NCBI GenBank assembly: GCA_903899015.1
Contig: CAIUHP010000043.1
Span: forward strand, 62,001 to 126,000
Length of the DNA stretch: 64,000 nucleotides
Source: an uncultured Armatimonadota bacterium
Lineage (GTDB): Bacteria > Armatimonadota > Fimbriimonadia > Fimbriimonadales > Fimbriimonadaceae
Direction of reading: 5' to 3'
The stretch's first letter is position 1. Every line of letters starts with the position of its first letter. A program made the translations under genes and the position numbers. Of this stretch, positions 54,428 to 61,504 are shown piece by piece. A model generated the notes under the pieces. The model saw only the letters and a list, made by a program, of their open reading frames with translations. It was not told the origin of the DNA and did not search any database.

Positions 54428-54640
54428 TTGCTGACATCCTCACGTCTGAACTTTAAGCAGGCTCAACATTTCCTAATCCTTTGCTGGGCTTTCATGTCCG
54501 TTGTTGCTGTCAGTGCAAGTGTTCACGCAAGTCGTGAAAACACCGATCAGAAGTCGAATTCCGTTCGATCTCCATTTGGCACTCAGGTCGCTACGTTAAC
54601 GACCAGTTCCTATTTCTCACTCCTGGAGGTTTCTAAGTGA
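54428..54640 (+). CDS. Small putative secreted peptide coupled to amtB
   Basis: A possible 70-residue protein from TTG 54428, 6 bases after GGAGG (54417-54421). The N-terminus has a charged start (SSRLNFK), a hydrophobic core (FLILCWAFMSVVAVSAS) and a VHA-S type cleavage site, giving a mature peptide of about 38 polar, Ser/Thr-rich residues. Its TGA overlaps the GTG of amtB as GTGA, a layout of translational coupling. Against it: a sigma-54-like promoter lies inside the frame, and codon evidence on so short a frame is weak. No homologue is known to me. Confidence 0.4.
   Translation: MLTSSRLNFKQAQHFLILCWAFMSVVAVSASVHASRENTDQKSNSVRSPFGTQVATLTTSSYFSLLEVSK
54577..54592 (+). promoter_or_regulatory. 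Sigma-54-like promoter of amtB-glnK
   Basis: TGGCAC at 54577-54582, five bases, then TCGCT at 54588-54592 match the -24/-12 consensus TGGCAC-N5-TTGCW with one mismatch; the GG and GC dinucleotides have the required 10-base spacing. Transcription would begin near 54603, about 35 bases before the amtB start. Nitrogen-controlled sigma-54 expression of amtB-glnK is common. No sigma-54 or NtrC gene is in the window. Confidence 0.45.
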
Positions 54641-56199
54641 ACGCAGTCCGAACTCTTCTTCGCTATAAAGAGCGAAATGAGCGCACGTCTCCCAAACGCG
54701 CTCTAACCACCGCTGAAAAGTGGAAACTTTGTATCACACTCTTCACCGGAAAAATGATCGGCCTTGGCCTTGTCCTTGCCGGTATTGCTTTCTTTACGGG
54801 ATTATTCTCACCGGCTCATGCTGCCGATACTTTCACTCCGCATGAGACGAACATGATGAACGCCATCAATACGGCGTGGACTCTTGTCGCTGCATTCCTC
54901 GTCTTTGGCATGCAGGCAGGATTCGTCTTCCTAGAAGCAGGCTTTGCTCGACAGAAGGAGACCGTCAACGTTTTGATGGAGTGTATTTTCGACACCTGTC
55001 TTTGCGGCATCCTCTTCTGGGCAATCGGCTATGCATTCATGTTTAGCCACGGCAATGGATTCATTGGAACTCACTGGTTCTTCCTCAATGGTGCGCCCGA
55101 TACCTATGAAGCAACCGGCATTCCAATCCTCGCTCATTGGATTTTTCAGTTCGCTTTCGCTGACACCTGCTCCACCATTACCTCTGGTGCCATGATCGGC
55201 CGAACCGGATTCCGTGGCGACATTCTGTACAGCATCGGTGTTACCGGTTTCATCTATCCAATCATTGGCCACTGGGCATGGGGTCCAGACGGATTCCTTG
55301 TAACAATGGGTTCGGATAAGAACTTCCTTCCAACCCTAGGTCAAGGATTCCGAGACTTCGCCGGTTCGACCGTTGTTCATACAATTGGAGGTGCGGTCTC
55401 ACTCGCCGGCGCGATTGTGCTTGGACCAAGACTTGGAAGAATATTTGCTCGTGACGACAAAGCCAGAGGCGGAATGCCTGCTCCGCATAACTTGACAATA
55501 GCCGCAGTTGGTGGCTTCATCCTGTGGTTTGGCTGGTACGGATTCAACCCTGGTAGCTCGTTATCCGCAATGGATATGCAGGGAATTGGACGAATCTCAG
55601 CAAACACAACCCTCGCCGCTTGCGCTGGTGGCATGATGGCGATGACGGTTGCTTTCTTCTTTGGCAACACTAAGGGCAAATTCGACCTTGGCTATTCCGT
55701 CAACGGCATGCTTGCCGGTCTCGTTGCAATCACCTGCCCATGCTATTGGGTCAGCCCACTCGGTTCGATTCTGATCGGATTTGTAGCTGGAATAATTGTC
55801 TACATCGGTGTCAACTTCTTAGAATGGTGCCGCATCGACGACCCTGTCGGAGCAGTCTCCGTTCACGGTTTCTGCGGAATCTGGGGAACTTGGGCATTGG
55901 GACTCTTCGCTACCGGTCAATTTGGGGCGTCCGGTCCCACCGGAGCGGACAATTCAGCGACAGCAGTTGTGAAAGGACTGTTTTACGGCGGAGGAATGGA
56001 CGTTCTCAAGGCTCAGGTTATTGGAAATGGAATCATTACTCTCGCGACCTTCTTCATCGCATTCACTATGATGTGGGTTATCCGAAAGCTTCCACATCCT
56101 TGGAACCTCCGCGTTCAGCAAGAAGGCGAACTTGGCCAAGGTGGTCTGGACGTCTTCGAACACGGAATCGAGGCTTACCCGCCCCAGTCTGCATACTAA
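54637..56199 (+). CDS. amtB: Ammonium transporter
   Basis: A 520-residue Amt/Rh channel from GTG 54637, which follows TGGAGG by 7 bases. A long basic N-region (about 40 residues) precedes a signal-peptide-like segment ending SPAHA, then 11 membrane segments starting NTAWTLVAAFLVFGMQAGF (in part). The pore His residues are in VVHTIGGAVSLAG and VHGFCGIWGTWALG. It conducts ammonium across the inner membrane and is blocked by its PII partner, encoded 18 bases downstream. The long N-region is unusual; an internal ATG at 54754 is possible but lacks a ribosome site. Confidence 0.96.
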   Translation: MNAVRTLLRYKERNERTSPKRALTTAEKWKLCITLFTGKMIGLGLVLAGIAFFTGLFSPAHAADTFTPHETNMMNAINTAWTLVAAFLVFGMQAGFVFLEAGFARQKETVNVLMECIFDTCLCGILFWAIGYAFMFSHGNGFIGTHWFFLNGAPDTYEATGIPILAHWIFQFAFADTCSTITSGAMIGRTGFRGDILYSIGVTGFIYPIIGHWAWGPDGFLVTMGSDKNFLPTLGQGFRDFAGSTVVHTIGGAVSLAGAIVLGPRLGRIFARDDKARGGMPAPHNLTIAAVGGFILWFGWYGFNPGSSLSAMDMQGIGRISANTTLAACAGGMMAMTVAFFFGNTKGKFDLGYSVNGMLAGLVAITCPCYWVSPLGSILIGFVAGIIVYIGVNFLEWCRIDDPVGAVSVHGFCGIWGTWALGLFATGQFGASGPTGADNSATAVVKGLFYGGGMDVLKAQVIGNGIITLATFFIAFTMMWVIRKLPHPWNLRVQQEGELGQGGLDVFEHGIEAYPPQSAY

Positions 56200-56217
56200 A
56201 GGACAACAGAGACAACC

Positions 56218-56559
56218 ATGTACAAGATCGAAGCAATCATTCGCCCTCACCGCCTAGAAGCGGTGAGAGACGCGCTCAAAGAGCATGATCTCATCGCAGT
56301 CACCGTCAGTGACTGCCGCGGTGCCGGACGGCAATCCGCCCCAACTCACACGTTCCGTGGTTCGCAATATTCTTCGGGTCTCGAAATCCGAATGCGAGTG
56401 GAAGTATTCGTCAACGATGCCCACCTAGAAGAAGCAGTGAATGCTATTCAAGCGGCCGCTATGACAGGTGAAGTCGGAGACGGAAAGATCTTGGTCTTTA
56501 AGGCCGAGCAAGCCGTCAGAATTCGCACCAATGAGCGTGGCGAATCCGCAATCAGCTAA
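56218..56559 (+). CDS. glnK: Nitrogen regulatory protein P-II
   Basis: A 113-residue PII trimer subunit. Tyr51, the uridylylation site, is present in RGSQYSSG; TGEVGDGKI at 83-91 is the ATP/2-oxoglutarate signature. The T-loop (GRQSAPTHTFRGSQYSSG) departs from the usual enterobacterial form, lacking the PKxK segment after Tyr51 (GLEIRMR instead). It reads 2-oxoglutarate and ADP/ATP and docks on AmtB. It begins 18 bases after amtB, in the same transcript, and is followed by a strong terminator. Confidence 0.96.
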   Translation: MYKIEAIIRPHRLEAVRDALKEHDLIAVTVSDCRGAGRQSAPTHTFRGSQYSSGLEIRMRVEVFVNDAHLEEAVNAIQAAAMTGEVGDGKILVFKAEQAVRIRTNERGESAIS

Positions 56560-56574
56560 TTCAACACTAGCTCG

Positions 56575-56630
56575 GAGAGGAGGAGACAAGGGGGCAAAGT
56601 TGCCGCCTTTCTCCTCCTCTCTCGTTTTAT
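56575..56630 (+). terminator. Rho-independent terminator of amtB-glnK
   Basis: GAGAGGAGGAG (56575-56585) pairs with CTCCTCCTCTC (56611-56621), with further pairing of AAGG/CCTT and GGCA/TGCC inside; TCGTTTTAT follows. A long, stable hairpin 15 bases past the glnK stop. Confidence 0.9.
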
Positions 56631-56786
56631 AATCCACACCACTACATATAGAGGCGAAAGGTTTCACCTCACAAACGTTATGTAAACGAGGCTTTAAGGC
56701 GTCATTCCGATGGTTAACACAGCATCTATTGAGTGTTAGGGCTTGAAGACTGGCGGGAAAGCTTCACAATCGGGAGAATAGTATAA

Positions 56787-57035
56787 GTGCCGTATGTTGT
56801 AACTGAACCGTGTATCGGAGTCAAGGATAAGTCCTGCATGACCGTCTGTCCTGTGGACTGCATCTATGAAGCCGACGATCAGGTGTATATCAACCCTGAC
56901 GAATGTATCGATTGCGGACTCTGCGAGCCAGAATGCCCAGTCAACGCGATCTTCGTTGACACTGACGTTCCACCAAACTGGAAGAACTTTATCGAGAAGA
57001 ACGCAATCGAAGCAAAGAAACTCGCCGAAAAATAG
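56787..57035 (+). CDS. fdxA: Ferredoxin, 7Fe (3Fe-4S/4Fe-4S) type
   Basis: An 82-residue bacterial ferredoxin from GTG. The N-terminal cluster motif CIGVKDKSCMTVCPVDCIY (C-x7-C-x3-C) and the second motif ECIDCGLCEPECPVNAIF give the ligand spacing of FdxA-type seven-iron ferredoxins, plus a typical PNWKNFIEKNAIEAKKLAE tail. It carries electrons for unspecified reductases. Single gene; a perfect hairpin and the GbsR-type regulator lie downstream. Confidence 0.92.
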   Translation: MPYVVTEPCIGVKDKSCMTVCPVDCIYEADDQVYINPDECIDCGLCEPECPVNAIFVDTDVPPNWKNFIEKNAIEAKKLAEK

Positions 57036-57070
57036 GCGATCAACCCGCGTTCTCGTTAGGATAAGCTAGT

Positions 57071-57096
57071 CGAAGCGAAAGTGTTCTTTCGCTTCG
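57071..57096. promoter_or_regulatory. Perfect 11-base hairpin before the GbsR-like regulator
   Basis: CGAAGCGAAAG at 57071-57081, loop TGTT, CTTTCGCTTCG at 57086-57096: a perfect inverted repeat ending 11 bases before the ATG at 57108 and 35 bases after the ferredoxin stop. No T-run follows, so it is not a classical terminator. It may be an operator for autoregulation or a leader structure. Confidence 0.6.
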
Positions 57097-57107
57097 GTTG
57101 GCTATTA

Positions 57108-57689
57108 ATGGATGAAATTTTATTGGATGCTGCTGAAGACGCATGCCCGAGGCCTGACGTAGAGCCAAAATCGAATCTCCAGAGGGCTCAAGACCAATTC
57201 ATTCTTGAATGGGGTCGGATGAGTAGCAGTTGGGGCATCAATCGCACGATGGCCCAGATTCACGCTTTGCTTTTTGTCAGCGGCGTGCCCCTTGAAGTTA
57301 ACGAGATCATGGATCGGCTACAAATCAGCCGAGGTAATGCCAGCATGAACCTCCGAGAGTTGATGGACTGGGGCGTCGTGCGACGTTTCCGCCAGCCTGG
57401 CGACCGCAAAGATACTTACATCAGTGAGACCGATCCCTTTCAAATGTTCGTTCGCATCGTAAAAGAGCGCAAACGAAGAGAAATTGACCCGACTAACGAC
57501 GCTATTCGCGAAGTCATTACGAAGCTCCCAGAGAGCGACCCCGACGAGGCCGTACAAATTCTGAGAGCGCGGTTACAAGCTTTAATCGAGATTTTCGATC
57601 TGATTGACGCAGCTTACAAACAGGTCTTCAGTAACGATATCTCTCTGGACGAATTGCGCGACCTGTTCCACGGTGCCACTGGCGGCTAA
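57108..57689 (+). CDS. GbsR/MarR family transcriptional regulator
   Basis: About 193 residues from ATG 57108 (MDEILLDAAED); a GTG at 57081 would place the start inside a hairpin. The winged helix is INRTMAQIHALLFVSGVPLEVNEIMDRLQISRGNASMNLRELMDWGVV (in part: LEVNEIMDRLQISRGNASMN), the GbsR type. A helical C-terminal domain would mediate dimerisation and ligand binding. The target is unknown; the hairpin in its leader suggests autoregulation. Its last bases overlap the stop of the converging nadA gene (CTAA). Confidence 0.85.
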   Translation: MDEILLDAAEDACPRPDVEPKSNLQRAQDQFILEWGRMSSSWGINRTMAQIHALLFVSGVPLEVNEIMDRLQISRGNASMNLRELMDWGVVRRFRQPGDRKDTYISETDPFQMFVRIVKERKRREIDPTNDAIREVITKLPESDPDEAVQILRARLQALIEIFDLIDAAYKQVFSNDISLDELRDLFHGATGG

Positions 57690-58783
57690 GCGCAAACTGT
57701 AAGCATTCTTTGAAGCGAGAGTCGAGCGAAGTCTTTGATCTTCGTAGGCACGATCACCTGGTTGACCACTTCTCCCTTGACCAATCCTTCCAGCACCCAA
57801 CATAGGAAACTAGGGTGAATGCGATACATGGTTGAGCAAGGACATATCTGAGGATCCAAACAGAAAATCGTCTTATCCGGGTGCTCTTGAGCTAACCGAT
57901 TAACTAGGTTGATTTCAGTACCCACCGCCCAAATCGATCCGGCAGGTGCCTTCTCAATTGTCTGGATGATATATTCCGTCGAGCCATTGAAGTCACTCGC
58001 CTCCACCACATCCAGAGGGCACTCGGGATGGACGAGGATATTCACTCCTGGGTTTTCAGATCGAGCTTTTTCAACGAGTTCAAGGGTGAAACGCTGATGC
58101 ACCGAGCAATGGCCTTTCCACAAAATAAACTTGGCTGCCTTTAGCTGCTCGGGGGTATTTCCACCCATCGGTTTGAATGGGTCCCAAACACACATTTGAG
58201 TTTCCGCGTCGTATCCAAGCTTCACACCGGTATTGCGACCAAGATGTTGGTCTGGGAAGAAGAGCACCTTCTCACCTTGTTCGAGCGCCCATCTCACAGC
58301 AGTTGGTGCATTCGTCGAAGTGCAGACCGTACCTCCGTGTTCACCAACAAAAGCTTTTAGGTTCGCGGCTGAATTGATGTAGGTCACAGGCACAACACTC
58401 ATATCTGTTCCCAGCACCTTTTCAAGATCGCGCCAGCAATTTTTGACCTGAAACGCGTTCGCCATGTCTGCCATGGAACATCCAGCAGCAAGGTTGGGCA
58501 AGATCACGATCTGGTTATCAGGCGTTAAAATATCGGCGCTTTCAGCCATGAAGTGGACGCCACAGAAAACAATGAATTCAGCTTCTGGTCGTTTGGTCGC
58601 ATCCTTCGCGAGCTTATAGCTGTCTCCGCGAAAATCGGAATGCTTGATGATTTCGTCGCGCTGGTAATGGTGACCGAGAATCACGAGTCGCGAGCCGAGG
58701 GCCTTGCGAGCCGCTTCAATTCTAATGTCCGCCTCTTCCATCGAGAGGTCGGCATACTCATGCGGGAGTGGTGCCTGATACAT
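57686..58783 (-). CDS. nadA: Quinolinate synthase
   Basis: About 365 residues from ATG 58783, 6 bases after AGGA; a GTG at 58819 is less likely. Three cluster Cys are seen in VFCGVHFMAESADIL, WKGHCSVHQRF and ICPCSTMYRIHP. HHYQRDE near the N-terminus binds dihydroxyacetone phosphate. It condenses iminoaspartate and DHAP to quinolinate, the first committed step of NAD synthesis. No nadB or nadC is adjacent. Single gene converging on the GbsR-type regulator. Confidence 0.95.
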   Translation of the reverse strand: MYQAPLPHEYADLSMEEADIRIEAARKALGSRLVILGHHYQRDEIIKHSDFRGDSYKLAKDATKRPEAEFIVFCGVHFMAESADILTPDNQIVILPNLAAGCSMADMANAFQVKNCWRDLEKVLGTDMSVVPVTYINSAANLKAFVGEHGGTVCTSTNAPTAVRWALEQGEKVLFFPDQHLGRNTGVKLGYDAETQMCVWDPFKPMGGNTPEQLKAAKFILWKGHCSVHQRFTLELVEKARSENPGVNILVHPECPLDVVEASDFNGSTEYIIQTIEKAPAGSIWAVGTEINLVNRLAQEHPDKTIFCLDPQICPCSTMYRIHPSFLCWVLEGLVKGEVVNQVIVPTKIKDFARLSLQRMLTVCA

Positions 58784-58954
58784 AAATTTCCTGGTCGTTT
58801 CCAACCGATAGACCGACACAGTCCTTACGGACGGGGATGTTGTGATGGCCTTAACTTATTATACGCAGATGGCGAGTTTCGGATCTCGCGACCCTACCAT
58901 CCGGAGGACTATTCCAAACGCATCTGAGGTTGAAGCAAGGTAACCTAGCGCAAC

Positions 58955-60139
58955 ATGACAACACTTACCGGGCTGGACGTCTTAATCCGGGAAGACTTCT
59001 TACGATTGAACGGCAAATCGATTGGCTTGGTTTGTAACCAAGCTTCGGTATCGCACGATTACCGTCATGTCCTCGAAATCCTACTGGCCAAACATCAAGG
59101 TGGGCACCTTCAATTAAAGGCCGTTTTTGGCCCCCAGCACGGGCTGTTTGGCCACACTCAAGACAATATGATCGAGTGGGAGGCGGATGATTTTCGACGT
59201 CAACCATTTGCCACTTACAGCCTATACGGTCAACACCGTGAGCCGACACCCGAAATGCTCAAGGAGTTAGATGTCCTTGTGATTGACCTGCAAGACGTCG
59301 GGGCACGCTACTACACGTTCATCTGGACCACAGCCCTTTGCATCAAGGCATGTGCCGCAGCCGGGATTCCTGTCATGATCCTCGACCGTCCCAACCCGAT
59401 CAACGGCATCCAAGTAGAAGGGACCTTGCTGGATCCGGAATTCGCAAGTTTTGTTGGGCTCTATCCACTTCCGATACGGCATGGTCTTACCTTTGGCGAA
59501 ATCGCCAAATACCTTCAGTCCAAGTTCTTTCCAACCGCCGACCTTTCGGTGATCCAAATGGAAGGTTGGGATCGATCCGCATACTTGGACCAAACTGACG
59601 CTCCTTGGGCGATCCCGTCCCCCAATATGCCGACCGTCGATACTGCGGTGGTCTATCCAGGTGGCTGCCTCATCGAAGGAACGAACTTAAGTGAAGGGCG
59701 CGGAACCACTCGTCCATTTGAGATTATTGGCGCTCCCTATCTCGACGGTTGGAAACTCGCCGAGCGACTCAATTCGCGCGCCCTTCCCGGCGTCACGTTT
59801 AGAGCGCTTCAATTCGAACCAACGTTTAATAAGTTCGCAGGAACCCTTTGTGAAGGCGTATTCCTTCATGTGACCGACCGGGCTGCCTTTCAGCCAGTCT
59901 TAACTTTTGTCGGGCTACTTCAAGACGTGCTTAGCCTCGCTCCCGGTCAATTCAACTGGAATCCGCCTCCTTACGAGTACGAGTATCTCAAACTTCCGAT
60001 CGATATTCTGAACGGCAACATGTGGCTCCGAGAGGCGATTGAGAAGCAAGTTCCCCTCAATGAGATTCGCGATCGATTCCAAGAAGAGTGTCGTTCCTTT
60101 GAGTCGGTTCGGAGAGAATCTCTCCTTTATCCCTACTAA
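58955..60139 (+). CDS. DUF1343/NamZ family (GH171) exo-beta-N-acetylmuramidase-like protein
   Basis: A 394-residue protein. GLVCNQASVS, FGPQHGLFGHTQDN, DLQDVGARYYTFIWT and EGTNLSEGRGTTRPFE match DUF1343, whose characterised Bacillus member NamZ removes terminal MurNAc from muropeptide glycans. No signal peptide is visible, so it may act in the cytoplasm on recycled wall fragments, in contrast with the secreted Bacillus enzyme. TAACCT lies 8 bases before the ATG. Single gene; no muramic acid recycling genes adjacent. Confidence 0.9.
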   Translation: MTTLTGLDVLIREDFLRLNGKSIGLVCNQASVSHDYRHVLEILLAKHQGGHLQLKAVFGPQHGLFGHTQDNMIEWEADDFRRQPFATYSLYGQHREPTPEMLKELDVLVIDLQDVGARYYTFIWTTALCIKACAAAGIPVMILDRPNPINGIQVEGTLLDPEFASFVGLYPLPIRHGLTFGEIAKYLQSKFFPTADLSVIQMEGWDRSAYLDQTDAPWAIPSPNMPTVDTAVVYPGGCLIEGTNLSEGRGTTRPFEIIGAPYLDGWKLAERLNSRALPGVTFRALQFEPTFNKFAGTLCEGVFLHVTDRAAFQPVLTFVGLLQDVLSLAPGQFNWNPPPYEYEYLKLPIDILNGNMWLREAIEKQVPLNEIRDRFQEECRSFESVRRESLLYPY

Positions 60140-60198
60140 AGAGAAAATCAAGCATAAGGATAGGCTCAGGAAATGAGGGTTTTAGCGGTTGCCTAACC

Positions 60199-60204
60199 TA
60201 TAAT
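60199..60204 (+). promoter_or_regulatory. -10 box TATAAT just before the c-di-AMP receptor gene
   Basis: A perfect TATAAT ends 7 bases before the GTG at 60212, which would place the transcript start at the start codon. No Shine-Dalgarno sequence fits. It would drive the receptor gene and holB. Confidence 0.65.
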
Positions 60205-60211
60205 AAGGTTC

Positions 60212-60541
60212 GTGAAGCTCGCAGTATGCATCGTACATAACCGGGATAAGGGCCGCGTAACCGACGAACTCGTCAAGGCGGGTTTTAAGTTCACGGTCAT
60301 TGGATCGACCGGTGGTTTTTTGAGGGAAGGAAATACCACCTACCTCATTGGTGTCGAAGAAGCAGAACTGCCCGCTCTCCAAAAGGTGATTGCTCAGAAC
60401 TCCCAAAGTCGTGAGCAATTAGTTAATGTGATGCCATTTGAAGCCGCTCCTCCCGGTGCATTTATTCCTAGTCCCGTGAAGGTGCCGGTTGGTGGCGCAG
60501 TTATGTTTGTGATGAATGTTGAGCAGTTCAACCGCTTCTAA
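60212..60541 (+). CDS. darA: Cyclic-di-AMP receptor (DarA/PstA, PF06153)
   Basis: A 109-residue PII-like protein from GTG. KLAVCIVHNRDKGRVTDELVKAGFKFTVIGSTGGFLREGNTT (in part: LVKAGFKFTVIGSTGGFLR) and the C-terminal VKVPVGGAVMFVMNVEQFNRF (in part: VPVGGAVMFVMNVEQF) match the trimeric c-di-AMP receptors of Firmicutes. It binds c-di-AMP; its partner is not known in most organisms. It overlaps holB by 26 bases, the same order as in Firmicutes (yaaQ near holB), a striking conservation. Confidence 0.93.
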   Translation: MKLAVCIVHNRDKGRVTDELVKAGFKFTVIGSTGGFLREGNTTYLIGVEEAELPALQKVIAQNSQSREQLVNVMPFEAAPPGAFIPSPVKVPVGGAVMFVMNVEQFNRF

Positions 60542-61481
60542 GCTCGACTCGTTGGTGGGACTTGCCACCGCGAAGCATCTCGTTCGGCGTTTGGCCCAAG
60601 ATGACCACGGTGTTCACGCACTGCTTCTTTATGGTTCCATAGGAACCGGAAAAGACGTATTGGCTAATCTCCTCACGGAACTTTGGGTTTGCACCAACAT
60701 TTCTGATGAAGGAGCAGACGGAACTTGCCGCGCCTGTGCGGCATTAGGTCGTGGCAATAGCCCTGATGTCCTTCACATTGTTCCGGCTGGCAGGAGCGCG
60801 ATCATCCCCGTACTGGCGATCACAAACGACAAGATCAGGGATGAGGATCCTCCAGTTCCTCTCCTTAACTTCTTCCGGACGCCACCGATGTTTGCAAGGC
60901 ATAAGGTTGCGATCATTCACGATGCACACCGAATGAATCATCGGGCCGCGAATGCGCTCCTGAAGACACTTGAAGAACCGCACCCACACGCAAAGATCAT
61001 CCTGACCACCGACTCAGTGGGTAGCTTGCTCCCAACAATCATTTCGAGGTGCCTGGCAGCCGCATGTGAAGCACCAAGTGAAGAAGAGTTGAGACAGGCA
61101 TTCCCAAATGCGACTCCTGATCAGATCAGACTGTCCGAAGGCACTCCTGGCCGTATTCGCAATATTGAAGAGCGTCAAGCCGCCTACGACCGGTTACTTG
61201 CCTTTGCTCGCTCACTCCCAAATCGGAAGAAAGGAGAAGCCCTCGTCGCAACGGAAGAATTCCTGTCCATCTCAGAACAATTTAAAGCCAATGCGGACAC
61301 GACTGCCCGGGCTGCCCAAGCGGCCGCTCTGGATTCGTTAGCGACTTTTTTTGCTCGTGAGCCAGGTATTCCTCCGCATTGGACTCACTTAATTATCGAG
61401 TCGCACCGGCGCATATTAGGCAATGGGCAGGCAGGCATCGTTTACGACGCCCTTTTTACTGCAATGCTCGGTTCTCGATAG
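60516..61481 (+). CDS. holB: DNA polymerase III subunit delta'
   Basis: A 321-residue AAA+ clamp-loader subunit. The Walker A-type loop is LLYGSIGTGKDVLA, followed by three Cys of the zinc module (WVCTNISDEGADGTCRACA) and the sensor-like NHRAANALLKTLEEPHPHAKI with SRC arginine-finger motif (TIISRCLA). It helps load the sliding clamp during replication. Its start lies inside darA, so translation is coupled to the c-di-AMP receptor. It converges on the MFS-HEAT gene. Confidence 0.93.
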   Translation: MLSSSTASKLDSLVGLATAKHLVRRLAQDDHGVHALLLYGSIGTGKDVLANLLTELWVCTNISDEGADGTCRACAALGRGNSPDVLHIVPAGRSAIIPVLAITNDKIRDEDPPVPLLNFFRTPPMFARHKVAIIHDAHRMNHRAANALLKTLEEPHPHAKIILTTDSVGSLLPTIISRCLAAACEAPSEEELRQAFPNATPDQIRLSEGTPGRIRNIEERQAAYDRLLAFARSLPNRKKGEALVATEEFLSISEQFKANADTTARAAQAAALDSLATFFAREPGIPPHWTHLIIESHRRILGNGQAGIVYDALFTAMLGSR

Positions 61482-61504
61482 GCCTATTGTCATAGGCCTG
61501 CTCC

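Noticed and set aside
54015-54456. Two short open frames (54015-54209 and 54271-54456) between porin and amtB
   Set aside because: No ribosome site, no leaderless motif and no recognisable protein pattern; less supported than the frame at 54428-54640.
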